Of a DNA stretch of 64,000 bases, positions 49,887-60,200 are shown one piece after another. A model generated the notes under the pieces. That model ran no database searches. It saw nothing but the letters and a program-made list of their open reading frames with translations, and was not told where the DNA came from. Each line of letters starts with the position of its first letter. The stretch's first letter is position 1. A program made the position numbers and the translations under genes. Origin of the DNA: Cavenderia fasciculata (lineage: Eukaryota > Evosea > Eumycetozoa > Acytosteliales > Cavenderiaceae); NCBI RefSeq assembly GCF_000203815.1, contig NW_004457723.1, positions 930,001 through 994,000 on the forward strand, given 5' to 3'.

Positions 49887-51294
49887 ATGGTATTTCAAGT
49901 GATTCAACCAGGTAGAAATCATACAGAAAAGATTATAAAGGAAACTGTAAAATCTAGAACATGTTGTTCTTGTATGGATTCACTAAAGTGGCAATGTTTC
50001 TTTTGGTTATTTGCACTTGCTAGTGTTGCTGGTCTAGCTGTATCTGCCATCATCTATAAACAAGCAAAGATTGAAACTGAAGAGTATTGGGACAATTATT
50101 CTGCCTATGATTCTGGTACAAGTCCTGTTGACAAGGTAAAGAAAAAGAAATAGACAATATATAAACCTTTTTTAACCTTTTTTACTTTCTTTTACTTTTA
50201 TTTAGGAAATAGGATCATTAATGGGAGTTGTATTTGGATCAATTATAGTTGCAGGTATTTGGTTTTGGAGATTTATAATGTCATTTTGTGGTGGAAGAGC
50301 AAGTGGTTTGAGAAAGATGAAATCGGTTGGGTATTTGGTACCTTATGTAGAACAACTTCGTGCTACTAAACCATCAATCTTGGTCAATTGTGAAAGTTAT
50401 CATTGGGAGACTAGAACTAGAACCGTTACAACCTATGTCAACGGTCAATCTACTACTCGAACCGAAACCTATCAGGAAAAGGTAACTACTCATAGAGAGG
50501 CAAATGAAATGTTTGTCTCTGAATGGGCAGACTTGTCACCACCACTCGACAGTAAAATCACCACTTTGTTACTAGAAGTATACTTTACCAAAGATTATAC
50601 TCATATGGACCCTCTATCTGAACAATGTCTAGAGACTGTCAAATCAGACATGACAAGAAGAAACAAACCAAGAGACACTCATTTTAACCTTGCAGTCTCT
50701 TTAAATGTCGCCGATTTTTCAGATTCTAAACTATTTTGTTTGGATGAATCTCGTATCCCTTGGTATGCAAATTCTTTTTGGTGGGCTATTGTAAATGCAA
50801 GTAGAAAAAGTAAATCATAGATCTATTTAATTAAATATTAATTTTATTATTATTTTTTTGTATAGATTACATTTTTATGGTTCCCATGGGAAATTGCATA
50901 TAGATCAAATTTAGCAACAAGTCAATTTGATATATTGAAACATGTAAGAATTACTGGTACAGTTAGTCCATTACCATTGGATGATGGATCTGCACCACCT
51001 GAACCAATTTTATATTTACAATTACCTGGTACAACACATGGTGTTGCTCATGTCTTGGTTCCACCAGGTACTCAACCAATGGGTCCAACCATCTTGGCTC
51101 CAAATGGTCATCTTTATACTCCACAACAAATGAATAATAATATGCAACCAATGATGATGATGCAACAAACAGGACCCATGCCAAATAATTATTATCCACA
51201 AAATTATATTGCTCCAGTCCAATATCAACAACCACCACCAATGGGTGCTGATCCAAATTATCCAATCTATCAACAACCTCCCAAACAAGTTTAA
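49887..51294 (+). CDS. TMEM151-like membrane protein B (3 exons, GC-AG intron)
   Basis: Exons 49887-50135, 50206-50796 and 50866-51294 close in frame at 422 residues. It is a clear tandem duplicate of gene A: the same start MVFQ(V/I)IQPGRNH, two TM helices (QCFFWLFALASVAGLAVSAIIY and VVFGSIIVAGIWFWRFIMSF), GYLVPYVEQLRATKP, SDMTRRNKPRDTHF and FWWAIVN|ITFLWFPWE. The tail is Pro/Gln/Met-rich and shorter on Asn. Intron 2 starts with GCAAGT rather than GT. Gene A fixes the junction, because both middle exons are exactly 591 nt and the flanking residues match. Using the GT 4 nt downstream would break the frame. Confidence 0.85.
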
Positions 51295-51321
51295 TAAAAA
51301 ACAAAGGAATTTACATTTGTA

Positions 51322-51426
51322 GATGCTCAATCTCACCAGATCCTTAGAATTAGTCAAAGCTGACATGTTCAGAAGAAACAAGTCAAAAGATGAACTCTTT
51401 GAAATCAAAGTTGCAAGTAAAGAATG
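51322..51426 (+). pseudogene. Fragment of a third TMEM151-like gene
   Basis: One frame reads MLNLTRSLELVKADMFRRN followed by KSKDELFEIKVA. This aligns with QCLETVKSDMTRRNKPRDTHFNLAV in gene B and with the same place in gene A. No upstream or downstream parts of the gene are recognisable, so it is a relic left 30 bp past the stop of gene B. Confidence 0.75.
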
Positions 51427-52103
51427 AATCAATTCTGATTAAATTTGTACAATTTTAAATAAAAGGACACTGATAAAGAGATTAAACTATTTAATTTTTT
51501 TACCTGTAGGTGAGAGTTTCTTGTGGTAGTTTATATCACACCTATTTACCCAATCATCAACCAAATTAACCCTTTCAAAAATAAATTAAACAAAGCTTTT
51601 GCACATTTAAAAAATATTTATAATATATTTGGTAACTCTACTGTTTGATGACTTTTAATATACCAAATTTTTCATCATCTTGATAAGAGGACATTAACTT
51701 GATTTGTCACAACTTTGACAATAGAAGACATAGTAAAACTTGAGAATTGTCCTCTGGATCACTATAAATGGAGAGGGAATTAATTTTTGGGTCGATTGGC
51801 AACGACTGTCGATCAATCTCTGGTGATACTGCTGATGGTTGGTATAGACATCTGATGGACCATTTTCGATTTGGTCTGGTCCAGAATAGAACGAGTGTAC
51901 CAACTAATATGGCCACATTGAAAGAGGAGTACAAAAAAGTTGAAACTGACCTCGTGCTCTCCTAACAAAGCTCTTTTTTTGTCTGTTTAAAGATATCACC
52001 TTCTTCCTCAAAATTAATTAATGTGTGTTTGTCTGCTTTTGTGATCAAACAGAAAATCTAATAAATTCAGTGGCGTCGCAGCTGCATCAAGGGTGAGGTC
52101 GGT

Positions 52104-52119
52104 TCAGTGGTAGAGCAGC
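52104..52119 (+). pseudogene. Partial tRNA-like 5' sequence beside tRNA-Tyr
   Basis: TCAGTGGTAGAGCAGC is identical to the D-arm/A-box part of the tRNA-Tyr that begins 27 bp later. The similarity (GGTCGGTTCAGTGG) extends a little upstream. The rest of a tRNA is missing. Confidence 0.65.
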
Positions 52120-52130
52120 AGCATCCCATT

Positions 52131-52215
52131 CCGGTTTTAGCTCAGTGGTAGAGCAGCTGACTGTAGTTTGTCAAAAGTCATCAGCTGGTCGCTAGTTCAA
52201 TCCTGGCAAACCGGA
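52131..52215 (+). tRNA. tRNA-Tyr (GTA) with 13-nt intron
   Basis: 85 nt. Acceptor CCGGTTT pairs with AAACCGG, discriminator A. The anticodon stem GCTGA/TCAGC encloses loop CTGTAG|A, with a 13-nt intron (TTTGTCAAAAGTC) inserted after position 37, the normal place for eukaryotic tRNA-Tyr introns. The T arm is GCTAG-TTCAATC-CTGGC. All arms are intact, so the gene should work. Confidence 0.95.
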
Positions 52216-53813
52216 TATCTTTTTTGCCGCCTAAAAAAAAAAAGAAGAAGGGTCTTGGACCTCTATTGTTGTAGGTGATGGATGATCCAAGGGTCATAGG
52301 TTTTGAGCCAAGACCATATGTAGATGATGACCATTCATAGGTTCCAGAGGATGGCTCGAGGAACGTAGGTTCGTTGCTATAGTCGAGTCATAGGCTCAGA
52401 TGATGTATCATAGATAGATGATGGGTCATATGTACAACATTGGTAGGGTCAGAGGTTCCAGATGATGATGGTGAGCAACTATGATGATGTATCATAGATA
52501 GATGTACAACATTCATTGTGATCTATAGGTCATAGGTTCCAGATGACATAGGGAGGGACATAGGTTCTGAGCTATATACATTGGTAGGTCATGGGTTCCA
52601 GATGATGGATGAACCAAGGGTCGTAGGTCATGACCAATTCATCTCCAATACATGATAATAACTGGGAGGATGTCTGTCTAATTATTTTTGATTGAGAAGA
52701 CCTAATAAAGAAATAATATTAGTAAACAGTTATACTAGACAATATACTATAGTGGACATATTGTTGTCAGGAGATTATAATAATGTTGGAAATTAAGGGG
52801 TATAGATGAAGAAACAATATTGATAATGGAGAATGAATTAAAGAAACCAATAAAATTGACAAAAAAGGTTCCTTATAATAAATACTACAATAATAATATT
52901 ACACATTGGTGATAAAAATGGAAAAAGGAAGCAGAGCAAGATGAACCATCGATACGAAGCATGCCTTATGATTATAAAATATGACAAAAGACCAAGGATA
53001 TTGGATAACAATGTTAATAAAATGAAATGATGTGATAATCAATAATAATAATACATAGATATAAGAGAGGAGATAGATATGGATTATTGTATTATAAGAA
53101 AAAGAGAGGTTTTAAAATAACGATTGACAGTGATTACTTTAGAAATGTATGATGGTGACGGTGGTAGTTACCTATGACGATGCAGATGTGACAGAACCAC
53201 CCATGAGTAGGGTCATGGGTTCCAGATGACCTATGAGACAAGGAGACAAGTCTTGATTAAATATCTAGAATAGACTAAAGATTAAGATTAATTTTAGTCA
53301 AATTACAGCTATATGAATAAAAGGTAGTGTAACTTTGGATTATGGTTGGTACCTGATAATAAAGATGGGTTGATGAGATACTGATATGAATGATAATACA
53401 AATAGAGTCATCATTATTGAGACTGACAAGAGAGAAACAAGCAATCGATATTAGTATCGTATAAAATGACGAGATTTAATTAATTTGACCTCGATCTGAT
53501 CAAGATAATAGGTTGGGTAAATGATAATTACATCAATAGATTATGTAAAGATATACATTGTGAATAGTTGTTGTGAAGATGGCCTACAACAAGAGACATA
53601 AAGTAATGAGATGATATATAGATAGATAATAGTCTCTATCTCTTTCAAAAAATAATTGAAAAAATGAATTCTTTTTTTTGTAACACATAAGAGATGAAGA
53701 GTATTGTGATTCTTGTCACAATACGAGTTTCGAGACAACAAAGAGATGAAAATAGATGACAACTAGAAAGTAACTAGTATTATATTATTATCAAAATAGT
53801 TTCTATTACATTT
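52216..53813. other. Intergenic 1.6 kb with decayed minisatellite
   Basis: No gene seen. The first 400 bp is a degenerate repeat array (separate entry). The rest is AT-rich with scattered short open frames that show no protein character. Confidence 0.55.
52250..52640. repeat. Degenerate minisatellite, core (G)GTCATAGGTTCCAGATGATG
   Basis: At least six diverged copies of a ~20-nt core, such as GGTCATAGGTTTTGAGCC, CATAGGTTCCAGAGGATGG, GGTCAGAGGTTCCAGATGATG, GTCATAGGTTCCAGATGAC and GTCATGGGTTCCAGATGATGG. Spacers contain ATCATAGATAGATG. A stray copy lies at about 53,211-53,230 (GGTCATGGGTTCCAGATGAC). Irregular spacing and divergence point to an old array. Confidence 0.75.
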
Positions 53814-56165
53814 TTATTTACTTTTTTTTTTAACAATACCATTTGGAGTTGGAGTAAAAGATTTAAAATACTCTATAAATTCTAATTTATGATCTAGATT
53901 AGAAGTGATGGCTTGTTGTGCAAAAAGATCAAAATCTAGTTGGGTGTTGTTCGAGCATACTTTGTTTGGTGAATAGATAATAGTATTGATCCATTCAATC
54001 GAAGCATAGGGACCCAATGGATACAATCGATCGAGTTGAAAGGGAATATTGAGGATAGATTCGAAAAATTGACCAATAAACGCAAATCTATAGTTTAAAA
54101 TAGAATCGTCCAATGGCACGACAAATGATTCTAGATTATTCTCTCTGGTTGGAGCGAGTTGAGTGAATCGTGTGTACAAGTATTCAATGACACTTATACA
54201 TTGACTATCGATTGCTGTCACTAGAATCTCCTCTGGTATGATTTGATCAGATTCCAACAATGGACTGGCATCGTATCGGTCAAGTATACAACGAACCAAC
54301 TCTACATTCTTGATATCGTCGTTTGGTAGTAGAGTTGGTAGTAAACCTCTTACTCGGGAAGGATAGTAATCAATCATTTGAATACTATTGACTCGTTTTA
54401 GATTGGTCAAAGATTGACCAAGATTTGGATTACGTTTGGTAAGAATATCGGCCAATTCAAATCTACCTTCCAACAATGCATCGTGTAATACATATTCTGG
54501 CATATGACTAATAGTAATATGTCTAGCATTGATAATAAGGTATTCAACAATATCCCATCTACGTAGGGATCTTGGTTGATCAATACCTCTATTTTGTGAT
54601 GCAAAGTCTACCAATAACACATGTCTGTTATTATTATTATTATTATTATTGTCAACCAAATATTTTATAACATCCAAATGACCAGATAATAAACTAATTC
54701 TATTTTCTTGTTTTTCTGTATCAAACTTGACCATTTTTTGAATCAATTCAAAAGCAATTTGAATTTGTTCCAATCTTCCATATTGACATAAATAATTAAA
54801 TCCAATTCTTGATAATAAATAACCAACTCTTTCTTTTTGATTTTTAAAAAGTAAAATAAAATGACAAGAAAGATATTGTTGATGATTATATAATTTTAAA
54901 ATATTGGTATCAATTTGAAATGCCAATTCACAAATCCAAAGTAACATTTGAAATGTTGATGAATCATTGGAATCAAAGATACTATTAATAGTATTATGAA
55001 TAGTATCAAGATTGATATGATACACTGTTTCATCTTTTGATATCAAATCTTTACAACATTTGTAAACAGATTTAATATAATTTGAAGAGGATGACGAGTT
55101 TATATTATTTTGATATTTATGTTTAATGGTTTCAAGTGCACTTTTCAAATAGGTGTTTAGATTGGTGATGTATGAATAACTGTCAGTTTGTGATTGAGAG
55201 TTGTAGGTGGTGTTGGTTTGATTGTGTTGATTGATTATATCTACATTGTTGGATAGATAGTATGCCAATGTTGGATATAGAACAATATTTAATAGTGGAT
55301 TGACAAGATGCGCCGACAAGACATTATAGAGATAGACAATGATATCTGGGTCTATAAAGTCTTGATTGATGGGTTGTCTTGATCGAATACTTTTTGGCAT
55401 GATAGTGAAAAATGACGATGGTGGTTGTAAACAATTGGCTAGTTCCTTGGCACCAACCGATTCTACTATATGCTCGACCAATTCACGTTTGTTGTAGAGA
55501 ATAGATTCCTTTAGGTAATCATACGGACTATAACTACTTGATGTCGACGGATCTTGTCTAGCTAGTATTGATAGAATCGATGACGATGACGTTGATTTAC
55601 CAGTAATATAATCAAACCCACGTTTTAGATAACTTTGTTGACCGACGTACGGTGCAATGATGAGTCGGTTCATTGCGTCAATCACCATCTTCCAAGTATT
55701 GATATTCCCATATCTAACAATTTGATAGAGATACGTTGACATTTTGTCAAATGACGGTGATACTGGTGACGATGAAACCAACGACTGCGACGGTGACACG
55801 AATGAATTCTGTATTGTAAAGTAATCGATAAATGCTTGTTGAAAGTGTTCCAATACATAGGCCATCACCAATGGTGCGGTAATCTTGCTTGTTTCAGGTA
55901 GTAGCTTTTCAACATTGATATCTTGTCCATGACGCTTTAAAATATCAAGTAATAGTACATAGTGCTTGTTCTCTATAGTCCACCCCAACTTGTCTGTCTT
56001 TACCAACTCTTGATATCTTCTTGTTCGTACAAACTTGTCTGAACCAACGCTACTTGGAACACTTGCTCCCAACACTACTACATAATCACTTCTTACTCTA
56101 CTAAACACCTCTCTAACTAGAAATACATTTCTAAATACTTTAAAAAATGTATCTGTACAATTCAT
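53814..56165 (-). CDS. Large dictyostelid ankyrin-like family protein
   Basis: Single exon. The ATG at 56165 (MNCTDTFFKVFRNVFLVREV) is preferred over the upstream in-frame extension because the family motif begins there; this gives 783 residues. The N-terminal F..VFRNVFL..EVF motif is shared with the 438-residue protein at 34-35.5 kb. The body consists of helical, ankyrin-like units, for example YGRLEQIQIAFELIQ, SGHLDVIKYLVDNN, LEGRFELADILTKR and IDSQCISVIEYLYTRF. These are interrupted by Ser- and Asn-rich insertions. There is no signal peptide or TM helix. The family is of unknown function and expanded in social amoebae. The two members are not adjacent, so this is dispersal rather than tandem copying. 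Confidence 0.82.
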   Translation of the reverse strand: MNCTDTFFKVFRNVFLVREVFSRVRSDYVVVLGASVPSSVGSDKFVRTRRYQELVKTDKLGWTIENKHYVLLLDILKRHGQDINVEKLLPETSKITAPLVMAYVLEHFQQAFIDYFTIQNSFVSPSQSLVSSSPVSPSFDKMSTYLYQIVRYGNINTWKMVIDAMNRLIIAPYVGQQSYLKRGFDYITGKSTSSSSILSILARQDPSTSSSYSPYDYLKESILYNKRELVEHIVESVGAKELANCLQPPSSFFTIMPKSIRSRQPINQDFIDPDIIVYLYNVLSAHLVNPLLNIVLYPTLAYYLSNNVDIINQHNQTNTTYNSQSQTDSYSYITNLNTYLKSALETIKHKYQNNINSSSSSNYIKSVYKCCKDLISKDETVYHINLDTIHNTINSIFDSNDSSTFQMLLWICELAFQIDTNILKLYNHQQYLSCHFILLFKNQKERVGYLLSRIGFNYLCQYGRLEQIQIAFELIQKMVKFDTEKQENRISLLSGHLDVIKYLVDNNNNNNNNRHVLLVDFASQNRGIDQPRSLRRWDIVEYLIINARHITISHMPEYVLHDALLEGRFELADILTKRNPNLGQSLTNLKRVNSIQMIDYYPSRVRGLLPTLLPNDDIKNVELVRCILDRYDASPLLESDQIIPEEILVTAIDSQCISVIEYLYTRFTQLAPTRENNLESFVVPLDDSILNYRFAFIGQFFESILNIPFQLDRLYPLGPYASIEWINTIIYSPNKVCSNNTQLDFDLFAQQAITSNLDHKLEFIEYFKSFTPTPNGIVKKKSK

Positions 56166-56511
56166 TTTTAATTTAAATAGAATAGAATCTGATTCTCGGG
56201 AGTTCAATGAAAAAATCGATGTACTTGTAAAAAAAAAAAAAAAACTAAAATAATTAATTTATTTATTTTTCCACCAGACCTGGTTAAATAAAAATTATAC
56301 TGGTATAAGAACAATATTTTAAAAACAAAATAAAGAGACAAGTAAATTTGGATAACTTCCTGGTGATATTTTTTTAGAGATGAAAAAAAAAATAATATTT
56401 TTTTTTTCCGTGTGGATTTATCAGAAATTGATACAAGTTGGATAAAAAGATAGAGAATCAAGAGGAGAACACGATCGTGTGGAGGCCGGAAAAAAAATAG
56501 TAAAAACCAAA
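56166..56511. other. Intergenic between the ankyrin-like gene and tRNA-Val
   Basis: AT-rich with T/A runs; the minus-strand open frame 56204-56671 runs through the tRNA and is not called. Confidence 0.5.
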
Positions 56512-56585
56512 TATCAAGAATGGGATTCGAACCCATGACCCAAACCGTGTGAAGGTTTTGTGATAACCAACTACACCATCCTGAC
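56512..56585 (-). tRNA. tRNA-Val (CAC)
   Basis: 74 nt, minus strand, starting GTCAGGATGGTGTAGTTGG. Acceptor GTCAGGA pairs with TCTTGAT allowing two G-U pairs. Anticodon arm AAACC-TTCACAC-GGTTT has anticodon CAC. T arm ATGGG-TTCGAAT-CCCAT. No intron. Its first 21 nt and 15 nt of 5' flank are duplicated 324 bp upstream. Confidence 0.93.
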
Positions 56586-56711
56586 TTTGAGATGTTCAAA
56601 ATTTGGCTCCATCCGGTGTCGATCGCCAAAAATTTTGCCCATTTCTTAGAGATAAAACACGCCCAATGCACCTATATTCATTGTTATTATTCACTAAACA
56701 TTTATCAACTT

Positions 56712-56853
56712 AAATTTCCTGTCCCAACCAACTGAGGGGGGTGTAAAAACAAAAAGGTCCTGAGATCAAATTAATTTTAATATGAGAAAACAAAATTTAA
56801 TGAGAGTGGAACTCGGGACCTTTTTTTATATGAGTTGGCTGGGGGAGTAAATT
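56712..56853. mobile_element. Foldback/MITE-like element, 142 bp
   Basis: Imperfect terminal inverted repeats of about 22 bp: AAATTTCCTGTCCCAACCAA at the left and AGTTGGCTGGGGGAGTAAAT at the right, about 17 of 22 paired. A second nested inverted repeat is AAAAAGGTCCTGAG with CTCGGGACCTTTTT. It has no coding capacity. It may be a small nonautonomous DNA element or a structured RNA; no target duplication is clear. Confidence 0.5.
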
Positions 56854-56888
56854 TCAGTGGTGATTCTTTATGTAAAGATTTTAATGAC

Positions 56889-56924
56889 AACCAACTACAC
56901 CATCCTGACTTTGAGATGTTCAAA
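56889..56924 (-). pseudogene. Partial tRNA-Val copy (5' end plus flank)
   Basis: 36 nt identical to 56565-56600, that is, tRNA-Val nucleotides 1-21 and 15 nt of 5' flank, in the same orientation as the gene. The remainder of the tRNA is not recognisable. Confidence 0.9.
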
Positions 56925-57207
56925 TTTTCCCAGTCCCATTTGCTTCAAAATATTTAGTCCTCCAAAAAAGTTTTAGAATCTTTTTTATTTATATAATATA
57001 AATATTATATAATATTTCAAAGCTAATTAAATATTAATAAGGTACCTTGAAATTTGAAGCTTAAAAAAAACAAAAGAAAATTTAAATTTTTTTCACTTTT
57101 TTTTTTTTTTTTTTTTTTTGAATAAAAAAACCCCCCAAACTTGTCATTCTAAAGATAACAAAACTTGTTGTGCAATATTTAATATATATATTTATATATT
57201 TATATTG

Positions 57208-60200
57208 ATGGAATACAACATGAGTAGCAGCAGTAGTAGCAGTACTGGTATTCTGCCAACCAGTACAAACACTTCTCCTCCTACAAACAATAATAATAAT
57301 AATAGTAATAACACACTCGCATCGTTAAGAAGTAAAGTAATGTCATCAAAAAAGATTGCCAAAGACAAGGAAGAAGGTGAGATTGATTATGTACCCATAC
57401 TTGATCATCCAAGAGCTCAATTTAATCGATCTTTAAAGAATTATGTAAGTAAAAGCAAAGCAGATCATCACTATCATCTTTTGTGATGACCCTAACCTTT
57501 TTTTTTTTGACGATCATTTCTTTTTATGTATTAGGATGACATTTATGGTGATATTATTAGAGATGATTCAGAACAAAATGCACCTATAGATATGGAAACT
57601 GATGATAGTAATATTTATAATAACAATAATAATATGAACAATAATAATAATAACTATCACAACCAGAATAATAATAATATGATGATGAATAATCAATATA
57701 ATAACAATAATGGTTTTAACAATAATAATAATAATGGTCCATTTATTCATCAACAGCAACATCAACAGCAACATCAACAGCAACAACTATATCAACAACA
57801 GCAGCAGCAACAACAACAACAAATGCAAATGAACCAAATGGGACAAATGAACCAGATGAATCAAATGCAACAACCTCCACCACAACATATCCTTCAAATG
57901 ATTCAAATGCAACAACAACAACTGTATCAACAACAATTACAAAGACAACAGCAACAGCAATTACAGTTACAACAACAACAACAACAACATGGTCAAATGG
58001 GTAATAATATAATGTTTCATCAACCTCCTCCCCCTCCTCCTCCCTACTCTGAACATCCAAATAATATAAATTATCAACAACAACAAGGTCAAGGGGAATC
58101 AATGCCAATACCAATGAATCATTATACAACGCCACCACCACCACAACCTTCTCAACCTTTTTTCCTTCATCCAAATATAGTTGGAGTTGCCAACAACAAC
58201 AATATGTTTAACGGTGGTACTATATCACCTTTATCATCATCATCACCATTGAATGAAACCAATTCAATGGGAGAGATTAATAATTCAAAACCAACCAAGA
58301 AAATCAAAGGGAAACAACTTGAACAACAACAACCACCACCAAAGTTGGTTCCTAAAAAACTTCAAAAGAAACCAGTTGTTACTCCAACTCTTCTTACTCC
58401 TACTACTCCTCCTCCTCCTCCTCCAACTCTAGTTTCAACTCTATCAACTCAACCTATTCAAGAATTATCAACAAGTATTAGTACAAATAATGATAATTAT
58501 ACACCATTAATCATTCGAGTAGATGAAAGTGATTCAGATAGAGATGAAGAAGAAGAGTTGTCCAATCCACAACAACAAATCAAACAACCAGAGACTGAAT
58601 TGGAAACATTAAAAAAGCAAATTGGAGCAATGGAAGAAGCCAATCTAAGAAAAAAACTTGAACAAAGAATGAAAAAGTCTCTAACATCTCCATCTGTTAC
58701 CAGTTCTCCAACCAATCAACAACAACTACAACAAACCAAACAAACACTATTAGATGATTCACCATCAACACCAGACATTAATACTGCCAATGTTGAAGAT
58801 TCAATTGATCAAATTAAAACGCTGACCAAACAAGTAGTTGATATTGTATGTGAAATGGGCAACAAGGAAGGAGAATTGATAAGAAAAGAGATTGCCTATA
58901 CTACCCTAGAGTTGAAACGTTCTCATGTCAAACAACAAATTGAATCATTGACTCAACAACTAAGGGCATTTGAACAAGAGGAAAAGGTACTCGATCAACA
59001 ATACCAAGAACATTTGGAACACCTCGAACAAATCAAAAAGGAAACCAAATCACTTCGAAACAATTTCGAAATCAAAGTTGATGTACTCGGTATCAGAAAG
59101 AGAAAGTTGGATGACTTTACCAAACAATACATCATTGATCCAAGTCAACTAAGTGTTCTAGATCAAGATTATTCTATCCTTCTCACTCAACAAAATAGAA
59201 ATGCTCTAGAACAATTTAAATCAAATCAACAAAACAAAAGATTTGAAAAAGAAAAGGAAAAGGAAAAGGAAAAGGAAAGATCACCAACTACTACAACAAC
59301 ATCGACGTCGATGGTTAGTTTAAATTCAACCAATTTAAATCCTGGTGAAGGTCAAGAAAAAGAAGAAGAACAAGGAGAGGAACAAGGTTTACAATTTGAA
59401 AGTTATGTTCCAGAAAGTAATCAAAATAGACCAAAAAAAGTTTACAAGGTTTTGGTAGCACCACAACCTAAAAAGGTCAATGTTTTGGATATGGTACTTG
59501 GTGGTAGAGATATTACACAATATATGAATCTATTGGCCAAAGAACACAAAAATATTTCATTTATAACCTCCTTGAGAACTGATGATATTCAAGTTGGTCT
59601 ACCTTTACAATCTCCACTTCAAATGGTTCCTCTTAATCGTTTTGCTCTTTCAACAAATCATAATAATAATAATAATAATAATGATCATAGTAATATTAGT
59701 AATATTGATATATTATCACAACCATATATTTCACCATTGACATGTATAAGATCATATAGATTTTCACCAAATTTTACAAAATTATCTGGCAACATGTCAC
59801 TCGTTTCACCAATGTATTCTAGCAAGATGGATCCAAAGAAACGATTTTGCATGTATGAATTGGATGGCGTTTGTCTTGACAATTCTTGTACATTCCAACA
59901 TTTAAGAGATTACAAGATGAATACGCAAGAGATTTTGGAAGAGATCTTTTCCTATTCTAAAAATGCATCAGAACATATCATCAAGGATCTAGTGACCAAA
60001 GTTGAAAGTGCAATGACCGATGCAGACAAGGAAAAGGTTTTAAAACAAGTTATAAGAGTGGCTCATGCCAAGGTAGAAGCAGAGTTGGACAAGAAACTAG
60101 TTACAGATACTAGTCCATCACGTCTTGAATATTTGGAAAACAGAGACAAACAATTGTTAGAATCGGCTCTCAAGCGACACCAAGAATCAAAAAAACAAAA

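Larger units (their letters stand above)
51295..52130. other. Intergenic between gene B and tRNA-Tyr
   Basis: Contains a fossil fragment of a third TMEM151-like copy (separate entry), then AT-rich DNA. At 51,700-51,965 there is a less AT-rich patch with a 65-codon open frame (51768-51965) of no recognisable family, not called as a gene. A partial tRNA-like sequence lies just before the tRNA. Confidence 0.5.
56586..57207. other. Intergenic between tRNA-Val and the ZFC3H1-like gene
   Basis: Holds a foldback element and a partial tRNA-Val copy (separate entries), then AT-rich DNA with a run of more than 20 T (57,097-57,119) before the next start codon. Confidence 0.6.

Noticed and set aside
56204-56671. 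155-codon minus-strand frame
   Set aside because: Runs straight through the tRNA-Val gene and AT-rich spacer; better explained by the tRNA.
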